45,298 nt of DNA from Rahnella bruchi (lineage in GTDB: Bacteria > Pseudomonadota > Gammaproteobacteria > Enterobacterales > Enterobacteriaceae). Below the pieces are notes generated by a model that was not told the origin of the DNA, made no database searches, and saw only the letters and a list, made by a program, of their open reading frames with translations. The position numbers and the translations under genes were made by a program. Position 1 is the stretch's first letter; the number at the start of each line of letters is the position of its first letter. The stretch covers positions 1-45,298 of the forward strand of contig NZ_QZWI01000023.1 of NCBI RefSeq assembly GCF_003614975.1, in the 5' to 3' direction. Positions 1 through 9,371 of the stretch are shown here, in pieces.

Positions 1-62
1 GTGGTGGCCTCAGCCCGCAACAGTTTGAAAACCAGAACCTCGCTTAGGGCCGTGTCCACATT

Positions 63-1259
63 ATGTGGGTAGGATCAAAAATTCGGCACCCGGATGGACG
101 AACATCCTACCTGCGTATTGAAAATACCCTGGAAGGGTTCAACCCACTGCTTGCGCTCACCGCTTCACCCCATGAAGATATTATCGCTGCATTTGAACCT
201 ACAGCTGATTATCACCGTAACATCGCATGGTGGTTACATAAGCAGGGAGTTCAGTGCCATCTTGTTTCCTCTGTCAGATGTGCGCGAGCTCGTGAGATGC
301 TGTTTTAAGACCTGGGATAAAAATGATCGCAAAGATGCCAGTGTCATTATGTATTTGCTCGAACAAGGATTATCTTCACCATTTTATGATCCTCTGGCGA
401 ATGGCATTATCGATATACAGGAGATATCAAACACATACCAACAGGGTACTCTGGCACGAACACGATGTCTGAACAGCCTGGTTAACCACTATCTGACCCT
501 ATATTTTACCGACGCTGAGCAGTTTCTGCATATGGCCGGGCAGAGTGGTTCTGCCAGTTTTTACTTCAATTCCCTACACCGTCTTGTATCACGTCACTTA
601 CCCGGGATGTGTTTTTAAAACAGTCATGGGATGTTGTTGGGCAGAAACAGTATAAACAGCAGTTTCTTGAACATCTCTATGATGTTGCTACGAATTCCAT
701 TGCATTACCGTTGCCAGATGATTCTCTGGCAGTGGCCACGTTCAGATTACAGCTTCATCGATATATCGAACTTTCGGCCCAACGATTACAACTTGAGAAA
801 CAAGCAGAAAAATATTTGCAGGAACGAAGTGACTACCAGCATTTACGTACGATCCCGGGGATTGGACCTGTCATTGCCCTTATGGTTATTGTTGAAAGTG
901 GCAATTTGACACGTTTCGCTCATTATCGGCAGTACCTCAACTATTGTGGTTTTAATCTCTCCGCCATTCAGAGCGGGCAAAAGCACAGTGGTTACAGAGT
1001 ATCAAAACGTGGAAATGCGCGGTTAAGATATTCCTTCTGGCTTGCCGCCACAGTAGCAGTAAGAACGAGGGAAAACAGTTTCCGGTACAAATATGAACGC
1101 TATCTTCGGGATAATGGAGACAAGCCTGATCAGAAAAGAAAAGCCATGACGGCTGTGGCAACAAAAGTCGCCAGAGTGGCGCATGCAATTGTAAAGCAGA
1201 ATATTGATTACAAAGGATATTATGGAATATGCCATGGGACGTTATTCAACGGGCCGTAA
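63..1259 (+). pseudogene. Degenerate IS110-family transposase
   Basis: Remains of a DEDD/serine transposase of the IS110 family. The reading frame is broken twice, near 300 and near 610, so three overlapping frames together make one protein. The first piece has the FEPTADYH segment, the second the KNDRKDAS segment, and the third the helix-hairpin-helix IPGIGPVIAL and the C-terminal serine region (SGQKHSGYRVSKRGNAR) typical of the family. The N-terminal DVSK-type motif is missing, and stops in all three upstream frames show a 5' truncation. It should be inactive. No IS ends were identified. Confidence 0.85.
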
Positions 1260-1464
1260 GGCGCATCGCGACCAGACGATAATGCACAACGTCCATGGTT
1301 TCCCAAAAATGCTGTGTTAAGTCCTGTCGGGCCATTTCGGACCCTTGTATGTCATGGTAAGCATATTTATAAGCCGAAAGGAAATGTGGGCAGTATCGGA
1401 TATTAAAATGAACTATCGTCTTTGTATTAGATGGCAGTATCCCTGCGTGTAAAATAGTTGACTC

Positions 1465-2015
1465 AGACGGTGGTCCGTTATCCATCCGTATTTTCAGCGG
1501 ATATCCACGGTTTGCCACTATCCTGTCCAGCACCCGCACGACCCGTTGTGCCGGGATATTCAGGGCAATTTCGATAGCCAGAGCTTCACGGTTAAAATCA
1601 TCGACGACATTGAAAGTCCGAAAACGTCGGCCACATGTCAGCGCGTTGTGCATAGAATCGATGGACCAACTCTGATTGAGAGCTTCCGGCGTTGCAAGCG
1701 GAGCCGGATTGCGCACCGGCAGGCGTTGTTTACCCTTACGACGAAAATTAAGTTTTAACAGACAGTAAATTCGGTGTACCCGCTTGTGATTCCAGACGTG
1801 CCCCTGCCTGCGAAGCACCTGAAAAAGCTTCTAAAATGCGTAGCGAGGATAGCGTTCAGCTGCCTCAGTCAGCCTTGGGATCACCGGTTCATCACGTCAC
1901 GTATCCAGTTATTAACGAAACACTGTCCTGCTCAGCGATAACGTCCTGTATGCCTGGCGTATGCTCATCGTAAATTGCGTGGTCAGATAGTCGACGAGCT
2001 CACGCTTTATCGCTG
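1465..2015 (-). pseudogene. IS3-family transposase orfB, truncated and frameshifted
   Basis: Reading leftward, fragments match the IS3 OrfB (rve/DDE integrase) order: an N-terminal stretch like YLTTQFTMSIRQAYRTLSLS, then YPRYAF after in-frame stops, then NHKRVHRIYCLLKLNFRRKGK, then the catalytic core with WSIDSM, VVDDFNRE and DNGP. Homology stops just after DNGP, before the catalytic Glu region, so the 3' end is lost. An open frame continues to about 1246 but looks unrelated. Stops and frameshifts make this a dead copy. It belongs with the adjacent orfA. Confidence 0.8.
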
Positions 2016-2027
2016 GTTTTAAAACTT

Positions 2028-2325
2028 TTATTCGGTGACGTCTTTCAACGTCCGGCATTCCAGACTCAGGTCTATAAACATCTGCTTCAGACTACGATTT
2101 TCGTCCTCCAGATCTTTGATTTTTTGATATCAGCCGCTTCCACCCCGCCATATTTCGCCTTCCAGTTGTAATAGCTGGCTTCAGAAATAGCGGCCTCGCG
2201 ACACACATCTTTGACGGTCTTGCCCGCTTCGTCTGATTTCACGACGGCGATGTTCTGGTGCTCGGTGATTCGGATCTTACGCTTAACGATCTCCTCAGGT
2301 GACGTAATCAGTATGTCGGAAGATC
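2028..2325 (-). pseudogene. IS3-family transposase orfA remnant
   Basis: The leftward frame encodes an IS3-type HTH protein: KRKIRITEHQNIAVVKSDEAG, then TVKDVCREAAISEASYYNWK and AKYGGVEAADIKK. A one-base frameshift follows before LEDENRSLKQMF, and the reading ends at a TAA. The start region is degraded. Gene order (orfA then orfB) and spacing fit one ancestral IS3 element. Confidence 0.8.
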
Positions 2326-2339
2326 TCTAAAAGTGAATG

Positions 2340-2730
2340 GGCCGGTTATGCGGGATGCTTGCAATCGCGCTTCTATTGATTTTAGAGCGATAAACTAACC
2401 AGATATCGCTTCATTTAGATCTTTATGTTGTTATTTTTGTTTATACGATCTATTGATCTAAAGGATTGTTGTTTTGTAGTTATTTGTGCTGTTTTTTGTG
2501 GGTGTTTTGTGTATTTTTAGTTCAATCGATGAGAATCGTCTTATTTTTAAGTGCATTGTCGCGTTTTTAATCAATGCAATATATATATGTTTATTTTTTG
2601 TTTCATTTTTACTATATTTTACGTCATTGAACTTACCTTTCTTTACTTAAATATATTTCTTTTATTTTTTACACAATATTGTATTACTTATAATTCTCCT
2701 TTACCCCTGGCTAATCAGGGAGGGATACGT
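2340..2730. other. AT-rich non-coding stretch upstream of adhesin locus
   Basis: Very T-rich sequence with no convincing gene; a longer frame starting at 2551 translates into low-complexity Phe/Ile-rich peptide and lacks a ribosome binding site. A short hairpin (CCCTG/CAGGG) lies near 2706-2721 just before a Shine-Dalgarno-like GGAGGG. Such base composition often attracts H-NS in enterobacteria; that is inference. Confidence 0.4.
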
Positions 2731-2895
2731 ATGAGAATAAAAACTTTAAATTTTGATGAAATCTCAGTTCAATTGCCACTGCATAACCTGTTCTCTTTTT
2801 GTGTTCGCGAAAGAGTGAATGAAAGTTATTCAAAGCATGATCACCATAAATCACAAAATTTTTGCCAGTTTTTTATTACGCATGCGTTTCAATGA
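2731..2895 (+). CDS. Hypothetical 54-residue protein
   Basis: A small frame with a good Shine-Dalgarno (GGGAGGG) about 6 bases before ATG, ending 45 bases upstream of the adhesin-associated lipoprotein gene. I recognise no domain; the peptide is rich in Phe, His and Ser with no clear membrane segment. It could be a leader peptide, a remnant of a regulator, or chance. Support is only the ribosome binding site and the position. Confidence 0.3.
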   Translation: MRIKTLNFDEISVQLPLHNLFSFCVRERVNESYSKHDHHKSQNFCQFFITHAFQ

Positions 2896-2940
2896 TGCTT
2901 GCCTGACTGATTTTCACCTCTAAAAAATTAAGGCTCTACT

Positions 2941-3765
2941 ATGATGCCCGAGAAATTTATACTTTCTGCCGCTCTCATGACTACGCTATTAATAGGATGT
3001 GACAGTGATCAGTATGCAGAAGCTAGTACTACATCCACGACCTCAGTTAGTATTAATGCCATGCCAATTATTATGAACGTAATAGCTGGTAAGATACCTG
3101 AAATAAATAGAGGCAACCGTGAAAATGTACTCAATCAGGTTTGTCGGGTTGCTTATGGGGAAATTAAACCAGCGGCACTTAGAGGTGAAATCAACCAGGC
3201 AGGTCTGATTCAAAAAAATAATGAGAAAGCAGACGCTTTCACGCAACTTATGCAAGATGAAGACGTAGTTCCCTATCAAGTTGCATGTGCAGCCTACATG
3301 ATTGGGTCAATTGAGGCTATCCCTGACGTAAACCAGTATGTGAGTCAGAAAAAGGATGCCAATGGACAGCCTGCAATGGAGGCTAACGAAGAGGCTGTTA
3401 TCAACCTGATGCCATTCAGGGTTGCTGTCGCAAGAGCCACGACTGAGTTGTATGGGAAAATCGCGGCGGACCTACCAGAGAAAAAGGCGCAATCAATGGA
3501 GATGTATAACCAGAAAATCAATCGTTTATTTTCCCAATCCGCTGCAAGTTTTTTAACTACCGTCAGGAAATATAATCAGGAAGAGATGAGTCACCATTAT
3601 CAGTTGCTACTCTTACAAAAAGGTAAGTTTATTTTTAAGAGTTCAACTGGGTATTTGATAGATGTTAGCCCCGAAGGTGTAAATCTATCCCTATACGGTG
3701 CGCCATGGATGGGAGGTGGGTATATTATGGGTGTGAGGCGCAGTATTTATATTGCACTCAAGTAA
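2941..3765 (+). CDS. Putative lipoprotein, SadB-like partner of trimeric autotransporter
   Basis: A 274-residue protein with a short lipoprotein signal: hydrophobic residues 6-18 followed by the lipobox LIGC with Cys20. A Ser/Thr-rich linker and a mainly helical middle follow, then a C-terminal part with beta-like, Gly-rich sequence (STGYLIDVSPEGVNLSLYG). AAGG lies about 8 bases before the tandem ATGs. It sits immediately upstream of and codirectional with a YadA-like adhesin. In Salmonella, sadB encodes a lipoprotein next to the adhesin gene sadA and assists its surface export. The shared arrangement suggests the same role, but I cannot show sequence homology by eye, so the function is inference. 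Confidence 0.6.
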   Translation: MMPEKFILSAALMTTLLIGCDSDQYAEASTTSTTSVSINAMPIIMNVIAGKIPEINRGNRENVLNQVCRVAYGEIKPAALRGEINQAGLIQKNNEKADAFTQLMQDEDVVPYQVACAAYMIGSIEAIPDVNQYVSQKKDANGQPAMEANEEAVINLMPFRVAVARATTELYGKIAADLPEKKAQSMEMYNQKINRLFSQSAASFLTTVRKYNQEEMSHHYQLLLLQKGKFIFKSSTGYLIDVSPEGVNLSLYGAPWMGGGYIMGVRRSIYIALK

Positions 3766-3836
3766 TTAAAAATTTAGTTATTAATAAGCGTTTCTAATCT
3801 TATTAATTGTGCTCTTATACTAAGGGTAAATTTACT

Positions 3837-6800
3837 ATGTCTATATCAAAAAAAACAACACCGCTGCATTGGGTAAAGTTACCCCCAACTTTCGCACAGA
3901 AAAAAAATAAATTTAGTCTGTTAATTAGTGAGGTTGTCCTACTTTCGCTCTGTGGTTGCGGGAACGCTTTTGCTGAAGCCACATTAAGTGATGGGGCTTA
4001 TAAAGTGATTTCCATACAGTCATCTACCGGGAATGCTAGTTCTTCTGGACCCGGCTCGATAGCAATAGGTAGTGCCGCAGCAGCAATTGCATCAGGTCAA
4101 GCAGCTACTGCTGTGGGATATATGGCTTCAGCCACTGCGTCAGGCGCTACCGCTATTGGGCGTGATACTAGTGCGGCCGCAACTAATGCGTTAGCCCTCG
4201 GGAATGGTGCTTCATCGACGCTAGCGAACAGCGTTGCTCTCGGCAGCAACTCGACGGCCTCTGCCGTATCTGCTACCACCGCAAATACTGTGGCAAACTC
4301 ATTTATCAGTGGCAAAACCCTCTCAGTAATACAGGCTCCCACTAATGGTGTGGTGGCTATTGGTAACCGGCAGATACAGGGAGTCGCTGATGGACAGTTA
4401 TCCAGTACTTCGACTGATGCCGTGAACGGGTCACAGCTTTACCAGGTAACTACCGGGCTAAACAGCAATACAAATGCGCTGGGTTCCAGTACCGCCAGTG
4501 CGCTGGGTGGCGGTGCGGCTTATAACAGCACGACTGGTGCTTGGACTGCCCCGAGCTATTCTATTCAGGGCACAACTTTCAGTGACGTCGGCAGTGCATT
4601 GACAAAAGTAGACAGCGGGCTGACGGCACTAAACGGCGGCAATACTGGTCTGGTGCAGCGCACTGCCACCAGTAACGTGGCGACAATGACCGCCACTGGA
4701 GGCTCCGCGACAACGCCGGGTACGGCGCAGAAGCTGACCAATTTGGCGGCAGGCAATCTGGCGGCAGACTCCACCGACGCGGTAAACGGCAGTCAGCTGT
4801 TTACCACCAATACCAAAGTGGGTACGAATGCCACGAACTTAGCCAATCTAGGCACCAGTACGGCTAACGCACTGGGTGGCGGGGCAGCCTACAACAGCAC
4901 GACCGGTTCGTGGACCGCCCCGAGCTACACCGTGCAGGGGAGCAACTACAGCAACATCGGTGATGCCTTTGGCGGCGTAGACGGCAGCCTGACGGCGTTA
5001 ACCAGCAGCATTTCAGAGGGAACCACCGGCGTGGTGCAGCGTACCGATACGGCGAATAAAACCGTCCTGACAGCGGCCAACGGCACCGCCGCCGCCCCCG
5101 GAGAGACGCAGACGCTGAGCAATCTGACGGCGGGCAATCTGGCGGCAGACTCCACCGACGCGGTAAACGGCAGTCAGCTGTTTGCCACCAATACCAATGT
5201 GGGCACGAATACCACGAACTTAGCCAACCTAGGCACCAGTACCGCCAGCGCACTGGGCGGCGGGGCAGCCTACAACAGCACGACCGGTGCGTGGACCGCG
5301 CCGAGCTACACCGTGCAGGGAAGCAACTACAGCAACATCGGTGATGCCTTTGGCGGCGTTGACGGCAGCCTGACGGCGTTAACCGGCAGCATTTCAGAGG
5401 GAACCACCGGCGTGGTGCAGCGTACCGATACGGCGAATAAAACCGTCCTGACCGCGGCCAACGGTACCGCCGTCGCACCCGGGGAGACGCAGACGCTGAG
5501 CAACCTGGCGGCCGGTAATCTGGCGGCGGGATCCACCGACGCGGTCAACGGCAGCCAGCTGTTTGCCACCAATGCTAACGTGGCAACCAGTGCCACTAAT
5601 CTGGCTAACCTGGGTACCAGCACCGCCAGCTCGCTGGGCGGGGGAGCGGCTTACAACAGCAGCACCGGCGCGTGGACCGCGCCGAGCTACACCGTGCAGG
5701 GGAGCAACTACAGCAACATTGGTGATGCCTTTGGCGGCGTAGACGGCAGCCTGACGGCGTTAACCGGCAGCATTTCAGAGGGAACCACCGGCGTGGTGCA
5801 GCGTACCGATACGGCAAATAAAGCGGTGCTCACCGCCGCCAACGGTACCGCCGTCGCACCGGGGGAGGCGCAGACGCTGAGCAACCTGGCGGCCGGTAAT
5901 CTGGCGGCAGACTCCACCGACGCGGTGAACGGCAGCCAGCTGTTTGCCACCAATACCAATGTGGGCACGAATACCACGAACTTAGCCAACCTGGGTACCA
6001 GTACCGCCGGCGCGCTGGGCGGCGGGGCAGCCTACAACAGCAGCACCGGCGCCTGGACTGCGCCGAGCTACTCTATTCAGGGGAGCAGCTACGGGAACAT
6101 TGGTGATGCCTTTGGCGGCGTAGACAGAAGTCTAACGAGCCTGAGCAACAGCGTGGCGTCGGGCACCAACGGCGTTGTGCAGAGAACCGGTACGACTAAC
6201 GTCGCGACCTTAACCGCCGCCGATGGAACAGCCTCAGCGCCGGGTGCGGCACAGACGCTAACCAATCTGGCTCAGGGGCAGTTGACTGCAGACTCCACTG
6301 ATGCCGTCAACGGCAGCCAATTATATGCAGTGGCTGACCAGGTGTCTAAAAATACTACCGACATTTCTGGTCTGACCACCATTGTCAACAATGCAACCGA
6401 GAGTAATCTAGTCAAACAAAACAGTGAGGATAACAGTATCACTATCGGTGCTAGTAAGGCGGGGGCAACTGTGTCGATAGCGGGTACACAGGGTAACCGA
6501 ACGCTGGGCGGCGTGGCTGATGGTATCGCTGCCAATGATGCGGCTACGGTGGGGCAACTTCAGGGTGTAGCCGGTAATATCAGCAGCCGTGATGATACCG
6601 GTTTGGGCGTAGCGAAGGCGACGGGAAAGAACGGATTAGCGGTCGGTGCGGGAGCGGTGGCTTCGGGCGACTTCAGCACAGCTAACGGTGCAGGCGCGCA
6701 GGCAATAGGTACAAACAGCAGCGCCAGCGGAAGTGAAGCCAAAGCGACCGCCGCAAATGCCACTGCGGTCGGTCAGGGGGCGACGGCCTCGGGAGCAAGC

Positions 6801-7310
6801 ACGCTGGCGGCGGGGCAGGGCAGTAGTGCCACGGGCTCACAGGCCGTGGCGTTAGGTGTGGGTAGCGTCGCCAGTGGTTCACATTCAGTGGCGTTGGGGT
6901 ATGGCTCCGTGGCGGAAAGGGACAACAGCGTTTCCGTTGGCAGTGCAGGTCATGAGCGCCAGATAGCCAACGTCGCGGCGGGTACGTCCAGAACCGATGC
7001 TGCGAACGTGGGGCAGGTCAATGACGCATTCCAGAGTTTGGATAAGAGCGTCAATAATAAGATTAATGACCTGGATGATAAGCTGACCGGCGGCATTGCG
7101 TCGGCAATGGCGATGTCGGGAATCCCCCAAGCATACTTGCCTGATTCAAGCCTGATAGGCGCGTCGGCTTCTACGTATAACGGCCAGTCGGCAATATCGG
7201 TCGGCGTCTCTAAAACATCTGAGAGTGGCAAGTGGATAATGAAAATTAGCGGTAGCGGGAATACTCAAAGCGACTTTGGCGCTTCAGTTGGGGTCGGATA
7301 CCAGTGGTGA
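3837..7310 (+). CDS. YadA-like trimeric autotransporter adhesin
   Basis: A type Vc secreted adhesin of 1157 residues. The start was set at the ATG preceded by TAAGGG rather than an in-frame ATG 30 bases upstream. There is an extended signal sequence (charged N-terminus, hydrophobic core around residues 28-40, cleavage probably after AFA). YadA-head repeats of AIG/ALG type follow (about residues 65-140), then six neck-like STDAVNGSQL segments alternating with GGGAAYNSTTGAWTAPSY modules, then a second head block (GLAVGAGAVASGDFS onward). The end is a coiled stalk and a four-strand YadA anchor finishing VGYQW. The protein should sit in the outer membrane as a trimer and mediate adhesion or autoaggregation. 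It lies downstream of a SadB-like lipoprotein and upstream of a regulator/EAL pair. Confidence 0.95.
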   Translation: MSISKKTTPLHWVKLPPTFAQKKNKFSLLISEVVLLSLCGCGNAFAEATLSDGAYKVISIQSSTGNASSSGPGSIAIGSAAAAIASGQAATAVGYMASATASGATAIGRDTSAAATNALALGNGASSTLANSVALGSNSTASAVSATTANTVANSFISGKTLSVIQAPTNGVVAIGNRQIQGVADGQLSSTSTDAVNGSQLYQVTTGLNSNTNALGSSTASALGGGAAYNSTTGAWTAPSYSIQGTTFSDVGSALTKVDSGLTALNGGNTGLVQRTATSNVATMTATGGSATTPGTAQKLTNLAAGNLAADSTDAVNGSQLFTTNTKVGTNATNLANLGTSTANALGGGAAYNSTTGSWTAPSYTVQGSNYSNIGDAFGGVDGSLTALTSSISEGTTGVVQRTDTANKTVLTAANGTAAAPGETQTLSNLTAGNLAADSTDAVNGSQLFATNTNVGTNTTNLANLGTSTASALGGGAAYNSTTGAWTAPSYTVQGSNYSNIGDAFGGVDGSLTALTGSISEGTTGVVQRTDTANKTVLTAANGTAVAPGETQTLSNLAAGNLAAGSTDAVNGSQLFATNANVATSATNLANLGTSTASSLGGGAAYNSSTGAWTAPSYTVQGSNYSNIGDAFGGVDGSLTALTGSISEGTTGVVQRTDTANKAVLTAANGTAVAPGEAQTLSNLAAGNLAADSTDAVNGSQLFATNTNVGTNTTNLANLGTSTAGALGGGAAYNSSTGAWTAPSYSIQGSSYGNIGDAFGGVDRSLTSLSNSVASGTNGVVQRTGTTNVATLTAADGTASAPGAAQTLTNLAQGQLTADSTDAVNGSQLYAVADQVSKNTTDISGLTTIVNNATESNLVKQNSEDNSITIGASKAGATVSIAGTQGNRTLGGVADGIAANDAATVGQLQGVAGNISSRDDTGLGVAKATGKNGLAVGAGAVASGDFSTANGAGAQAIGTNSSASGSEAKATAANATAVGQGATASGASTLAAGQGSSATGSQAVALGVGSVASGSHSVALGYGSVAERDNSVSVGSAGHERQIANVAAGTSRTDAANVGQVNDAFQSLDKSVNNKINDLDDKLTGGIASAMAMSGIPQAYLPDSSLIGASASTYNGQSAISVGVSKTSESGKWIMKISGSGNTQSDFGASVGVGYQW
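4410..6320 (+). repeat. Tandem 381-bp modules inside adhesin gene
   Basis: The neck-encoding sequence for STDAVNGSQL recurs at 4410, 4770, 5151, 5532, 5913 and 6294. The first interval is 360 bp and the next four are exactly 381 bp (127 codons). The three central modules are almost identical at the DNA level, indicating recent duplication or gene conversion. This array is a likely site of copy-number variation and of assembly error. Confidence 0.9.
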
Positions 7311-7363
7311 GGAAAGGGCAACGGGCATGAGACCGGGGATATTGAGGGTTAGTTAACCGCGCG

Positions 7364-7382
7364 GGCGGCCCGCTGGGCCGTC
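7364..7382 (+). terminator. GC-rich hairpin after adhesin gene
   Basis: GGCGGCC and GGGCCGTCC form a tight stem with a GCT loop about 55 bases after the adhesin stop. No clear U-run follows, so termination efficiency is uncertain. Confidence 0.45.
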
Positions 7383-7498
7383 CATTATCATATTAACGTA
7401 AGGAAGACGAATACATAGAGTACCGGTAAAGAATGCACAAGTACTAGTGAGTGAATAAGTCCAATACATCAGAGTATATCCCACTACTGAGGAGCGTT

Positions 7499-8242
7499 AT
7501 GATGGATAAAACTTGCACCCCCACGATTGTGCCACGAGGAAGTTTTGCACCTTATTTTCATGAGATCTCGGTGATTTCATCGTGTTCCTACGTGTCACTG
7601 GGATTGTTGCAACTGTGTCACGGGGTTAGATGTATCGGCCGCCCTTACATGATTGACCTCTTCTCCGCTTACTATTTATCTAACGACACCCACACGATGA
7701 CTCATGAAAAGCGCGTTATTCCTCATCACCATTATGTCGTGCATCTGTCGACAGTGCTCGAGAGTATGCTTGCTGAACTGATGACGCTTGTCGTGCTTGT
7801 CAATAACCTGCCGTTAAGCAGTACGGTCACCGTATTAACCAACTGGCCACCGGATTTTATTTATCACACGCTTCGCCTTAATTTGCAAAAACGGATTGCT
7901 CTCGCTAAATGCCGGTGGATACTTGCAAAAAGTCCACTGTCTGATCTTTGCTCGAAAATACCGTATGCAGGCCCTCACGCGGCTGCGGTCATGCTTGAGA
8001 GGCATGTTGATAATGTGGAGGTACAAAGCCGTTATGTTGGATTAACATATTTTGAAATCAAAATGTTGTCAGGTTTTTTTTCTCATGCACACCCAGAAAC
8101 AAGGAGCATAGAGATGAAAAGCAAAAATTTTCATCACCATAAGATCTCGGGTCTGAGAAAACTCGCGCAGTTGCCAGGCAGAGAAGGGCGAGCCTTTGCA
8201 GGACTCATTCATTCAAGAAAAAAGTCCCTATGCATCCCTTAG
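7499..8242 (+). CDS. LuxR-type HTH transcriptional regulator
   Basis: About 247 residues from an ATG (second ATG three bases on) preceded by GAGGAG; an upstream in-frame GTG at 7451 has weaker support. The N-terminal part has no domain I can name. The C-terminal part reads like a divergent LuxR/GerE helix-turn-helix: LTYFEIKMLSGF at the start and HHHKISGLRKLA where the recognition helix and its follower would be. Such stand-alone regulators are common beside fimbrial and adhesin genes in enterobacteria. The gene overlaps the next one by 13 bases, so the two are probably co-translated, and a role in controlling the adhesin is likely by position. Confidence 0.65.
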   Translation: MMDKTCTPTIVPRGSFAPYFHEISVISSCSYVSLGLLQLCHGVRCIGRPYMIDLFSAYYLSNDTHTMTHEKRVIPHHHYVVHLSTVLESMLAELMTLVVLVNNLPLSSTVTVLTNWPPDFIYHTLRLNLQKRIALAKCRWILAKSPLSDLCSKIPYAGPHAAAVMLERHVDNVEVQSRYVGLTYFEIKMLSGFFSHAHPETRSIEMKSKNFHHHKISGLRKLAQLPGREGRAFAGLIHSRKKSLCIP

Positions 8243-8967
8243 TCAGCGAGGCGGCGGCCTTTGACGCGTTAGCGAGTGGGGATATTTTTCCATATTATCA
8301 ACCCGTCGTGAACAGCGATAAATATATTCTGGGTTATGAATTGCTGATGCGCTGGCAGATAGGGGAAGACATTCTTTCACCGGCGGCGTTTATGGCAAAC
8401 TTTCATTCTACCCGGCTATGGCAGCAACTCACGGAAATGATGATACATTCGGCGATTAATACTATCCTGCACGTTCCAGGGAGTATTACCTTTGCGGTCA
8501 ACCTACCGGATTGCCTACTCTACACGGAGTGGGTTGAGCATATTATGAGGCAGGTACGGTATCATTTAGTGGACAAAACTTTGATGTCACGCCTAGTATT
8601 TGAGATTAATGAGCGTACGACTCTTACGGAACTTTCACAAGGCGCGCGGGCAATTACCCTGCTCAGAGACAGTGGGTGCCGGGTCTATCTGGATGACTGT
8701 TTTGGGGAAACCAGCGTTTTCTTTCCGATGAAAAATATTCCGCTCGACGGGTTTAAGATAGACAAAAGCATTATCGATACTTTTCAGTATAACACCTATC
8801 ATGAATACTTTATCCGGTCGCTGATTTATTTCTGTAGTCTTAGCCAAACAATTTGCATTGCCGAAGGCGTCGATACGCAGGCAAAGCTTGAGGCACTCAA
8901 AGTGTTGGGCATCAACGGTTTTCAAGGGTATTTGATAGGAAGGCCGGGGACACTGGGTTTTGACTGA
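8230..8967 (+). CDS. EAL-domain cyclic-di-GMP phosphodiesterase
   Basis: A 245-residue protein made almost entirely of one EAL domain, which hydrolyses c-di-GMP to pGpG. The metal and substrate residues appear present: Glu37 (ELLMR in place of EALLR), Asn91 (NLP), Glu125 (FEINE), Asp155-Asp156 (LDDCFGETS, where the usual DDFGTG loop has an extra residue), Lys176 (FKID), Glu212 (AEGVD) and Gln232 (QGYL). It has no sensor domain, GGDEF domain or membrane segment. The start lies inside the end of the upstream LuxR-type gene, which indicates coupling. Loop 6 is unusual, so reduced activity or a binding-only role is possible. The setting suggests that c-di-GMP controls the neighbouring adhesin. 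Confidence 0.85.
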   Translation: MHPLVSEAAAFDALASGDIFPYYQPVVNSDKYILGYELLMRWQIGEDILSPAAFMANFHSTRLWQQLTEMMIHSAINTILHVPGSITFAVNLPDCLLYTEWVEHIMRQVRYHLVDKTLMSRLVFEINERTTLTELSQGARAITLLRDSGCRVYLDDCFGETSVFFPMKNIPLDGFKIDKSIIDTFQYNTYHEYFIRSLIYFCSLSQTICIAEGVDTQAKLEALKVLGINGFQGYLIGRPGTLGFD

Positions 8968-9031
8968 AGGGCGAGGGCCGATGAAAACAGGAGCCGTAAG
9001 GTAGGGGAGAGGAGTTTGTGCTGAAAAATTT

Positions 9032-9100
9032 GAGTGCCACCGTTTCGGTAGATATATTCTGTCCTCACGATGAGGCCTTTTCGAAGGCCACAGAGCTAAT
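9032..9100 (-). mobile_element. Decayed IS200/IS605-type right-end remnant (copy A)
   Basis: The region between the EAL gene and namZ (about 400 bases) holds no convincing gene. Part of it aligns with the orphan IS200/IS605-like end at 25753-25860: both share GAGTG, CTCAC, TGAGGCCT, TTCGAAGGCC and GCTAAT in the same order. This copy has substitutions and a small deletion. The hairpin AGGCCT/AGGCC around TTCGAA is kept. Confidence 0.4.
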
Positions 9101-9331
9101 CTCCTCCTGGAAATGCGAATAAAATTATCTATTGAAGTGCCCGATATTTTATCGTGCAAGTCTGAAAGTAATTTACATGCAAAAAGAAAGGGGTGATGAG
9201 AAATACAGATCATCAATATCGTTGAAATTATATGTGATGGCCTATTGGTTTGACCTGAAAATCAGTCAGGGTTGGTATTTGCCCTTGATAAGAGTACGCC
9301 GTGGCAGGATCTGATAGTGTCGTTAATAATA

Positions 9332-9358
9332 AAGGGTAACGATACTGCCGCTACCCTT
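9332..9358 (-). terminator. Terminator of the nagZ-like/porin/namZ operon
   Basis: AAGGGTA and TACCCTT form a perfect 7-bp stem 13 bases beyond the namZ stop. On the minus strand it is followed by TTATTATTAA, a moderately U-rich tail. Confidence 0.6.
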
Positions 9359-9371
9359 GAGAGCCGGTAAC

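Noticed and set aside
1246-1464. 3' part of the IS3 orfB open frame
   Set aside because: It remains open but does not resemble the IS3 C-terminal domain, so the real homology ends after DNGP.
2551-2895. 114-residue frame in the AT-rich stretch
   Set aside because: Its first 60 codons are low-complexity T-rich sequence without a ribosome site; only the inner frame from 2731 has a Shine-Dalgarno.
4410-6320. CRISPR-like array
   Set aside because: The repeats are 381 bp, in frame and encode autotransporter modules; there are no short repeats with unique spacers.
4097-7231. Long open frames on the minus strand across the adhesin gene
   Set aside because: They mirror the repeat periodicity and GC bias of the adhesin codons, have no ribosome sites, and give Arg/Cys- or Ala/Pro-rich nonsense protein.
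9132-9314. 60-residue frame between EAL gene and namZ
   Set aside because: No ribosome binding site or recognisable sequence, and it lies beside the decayed IS end.
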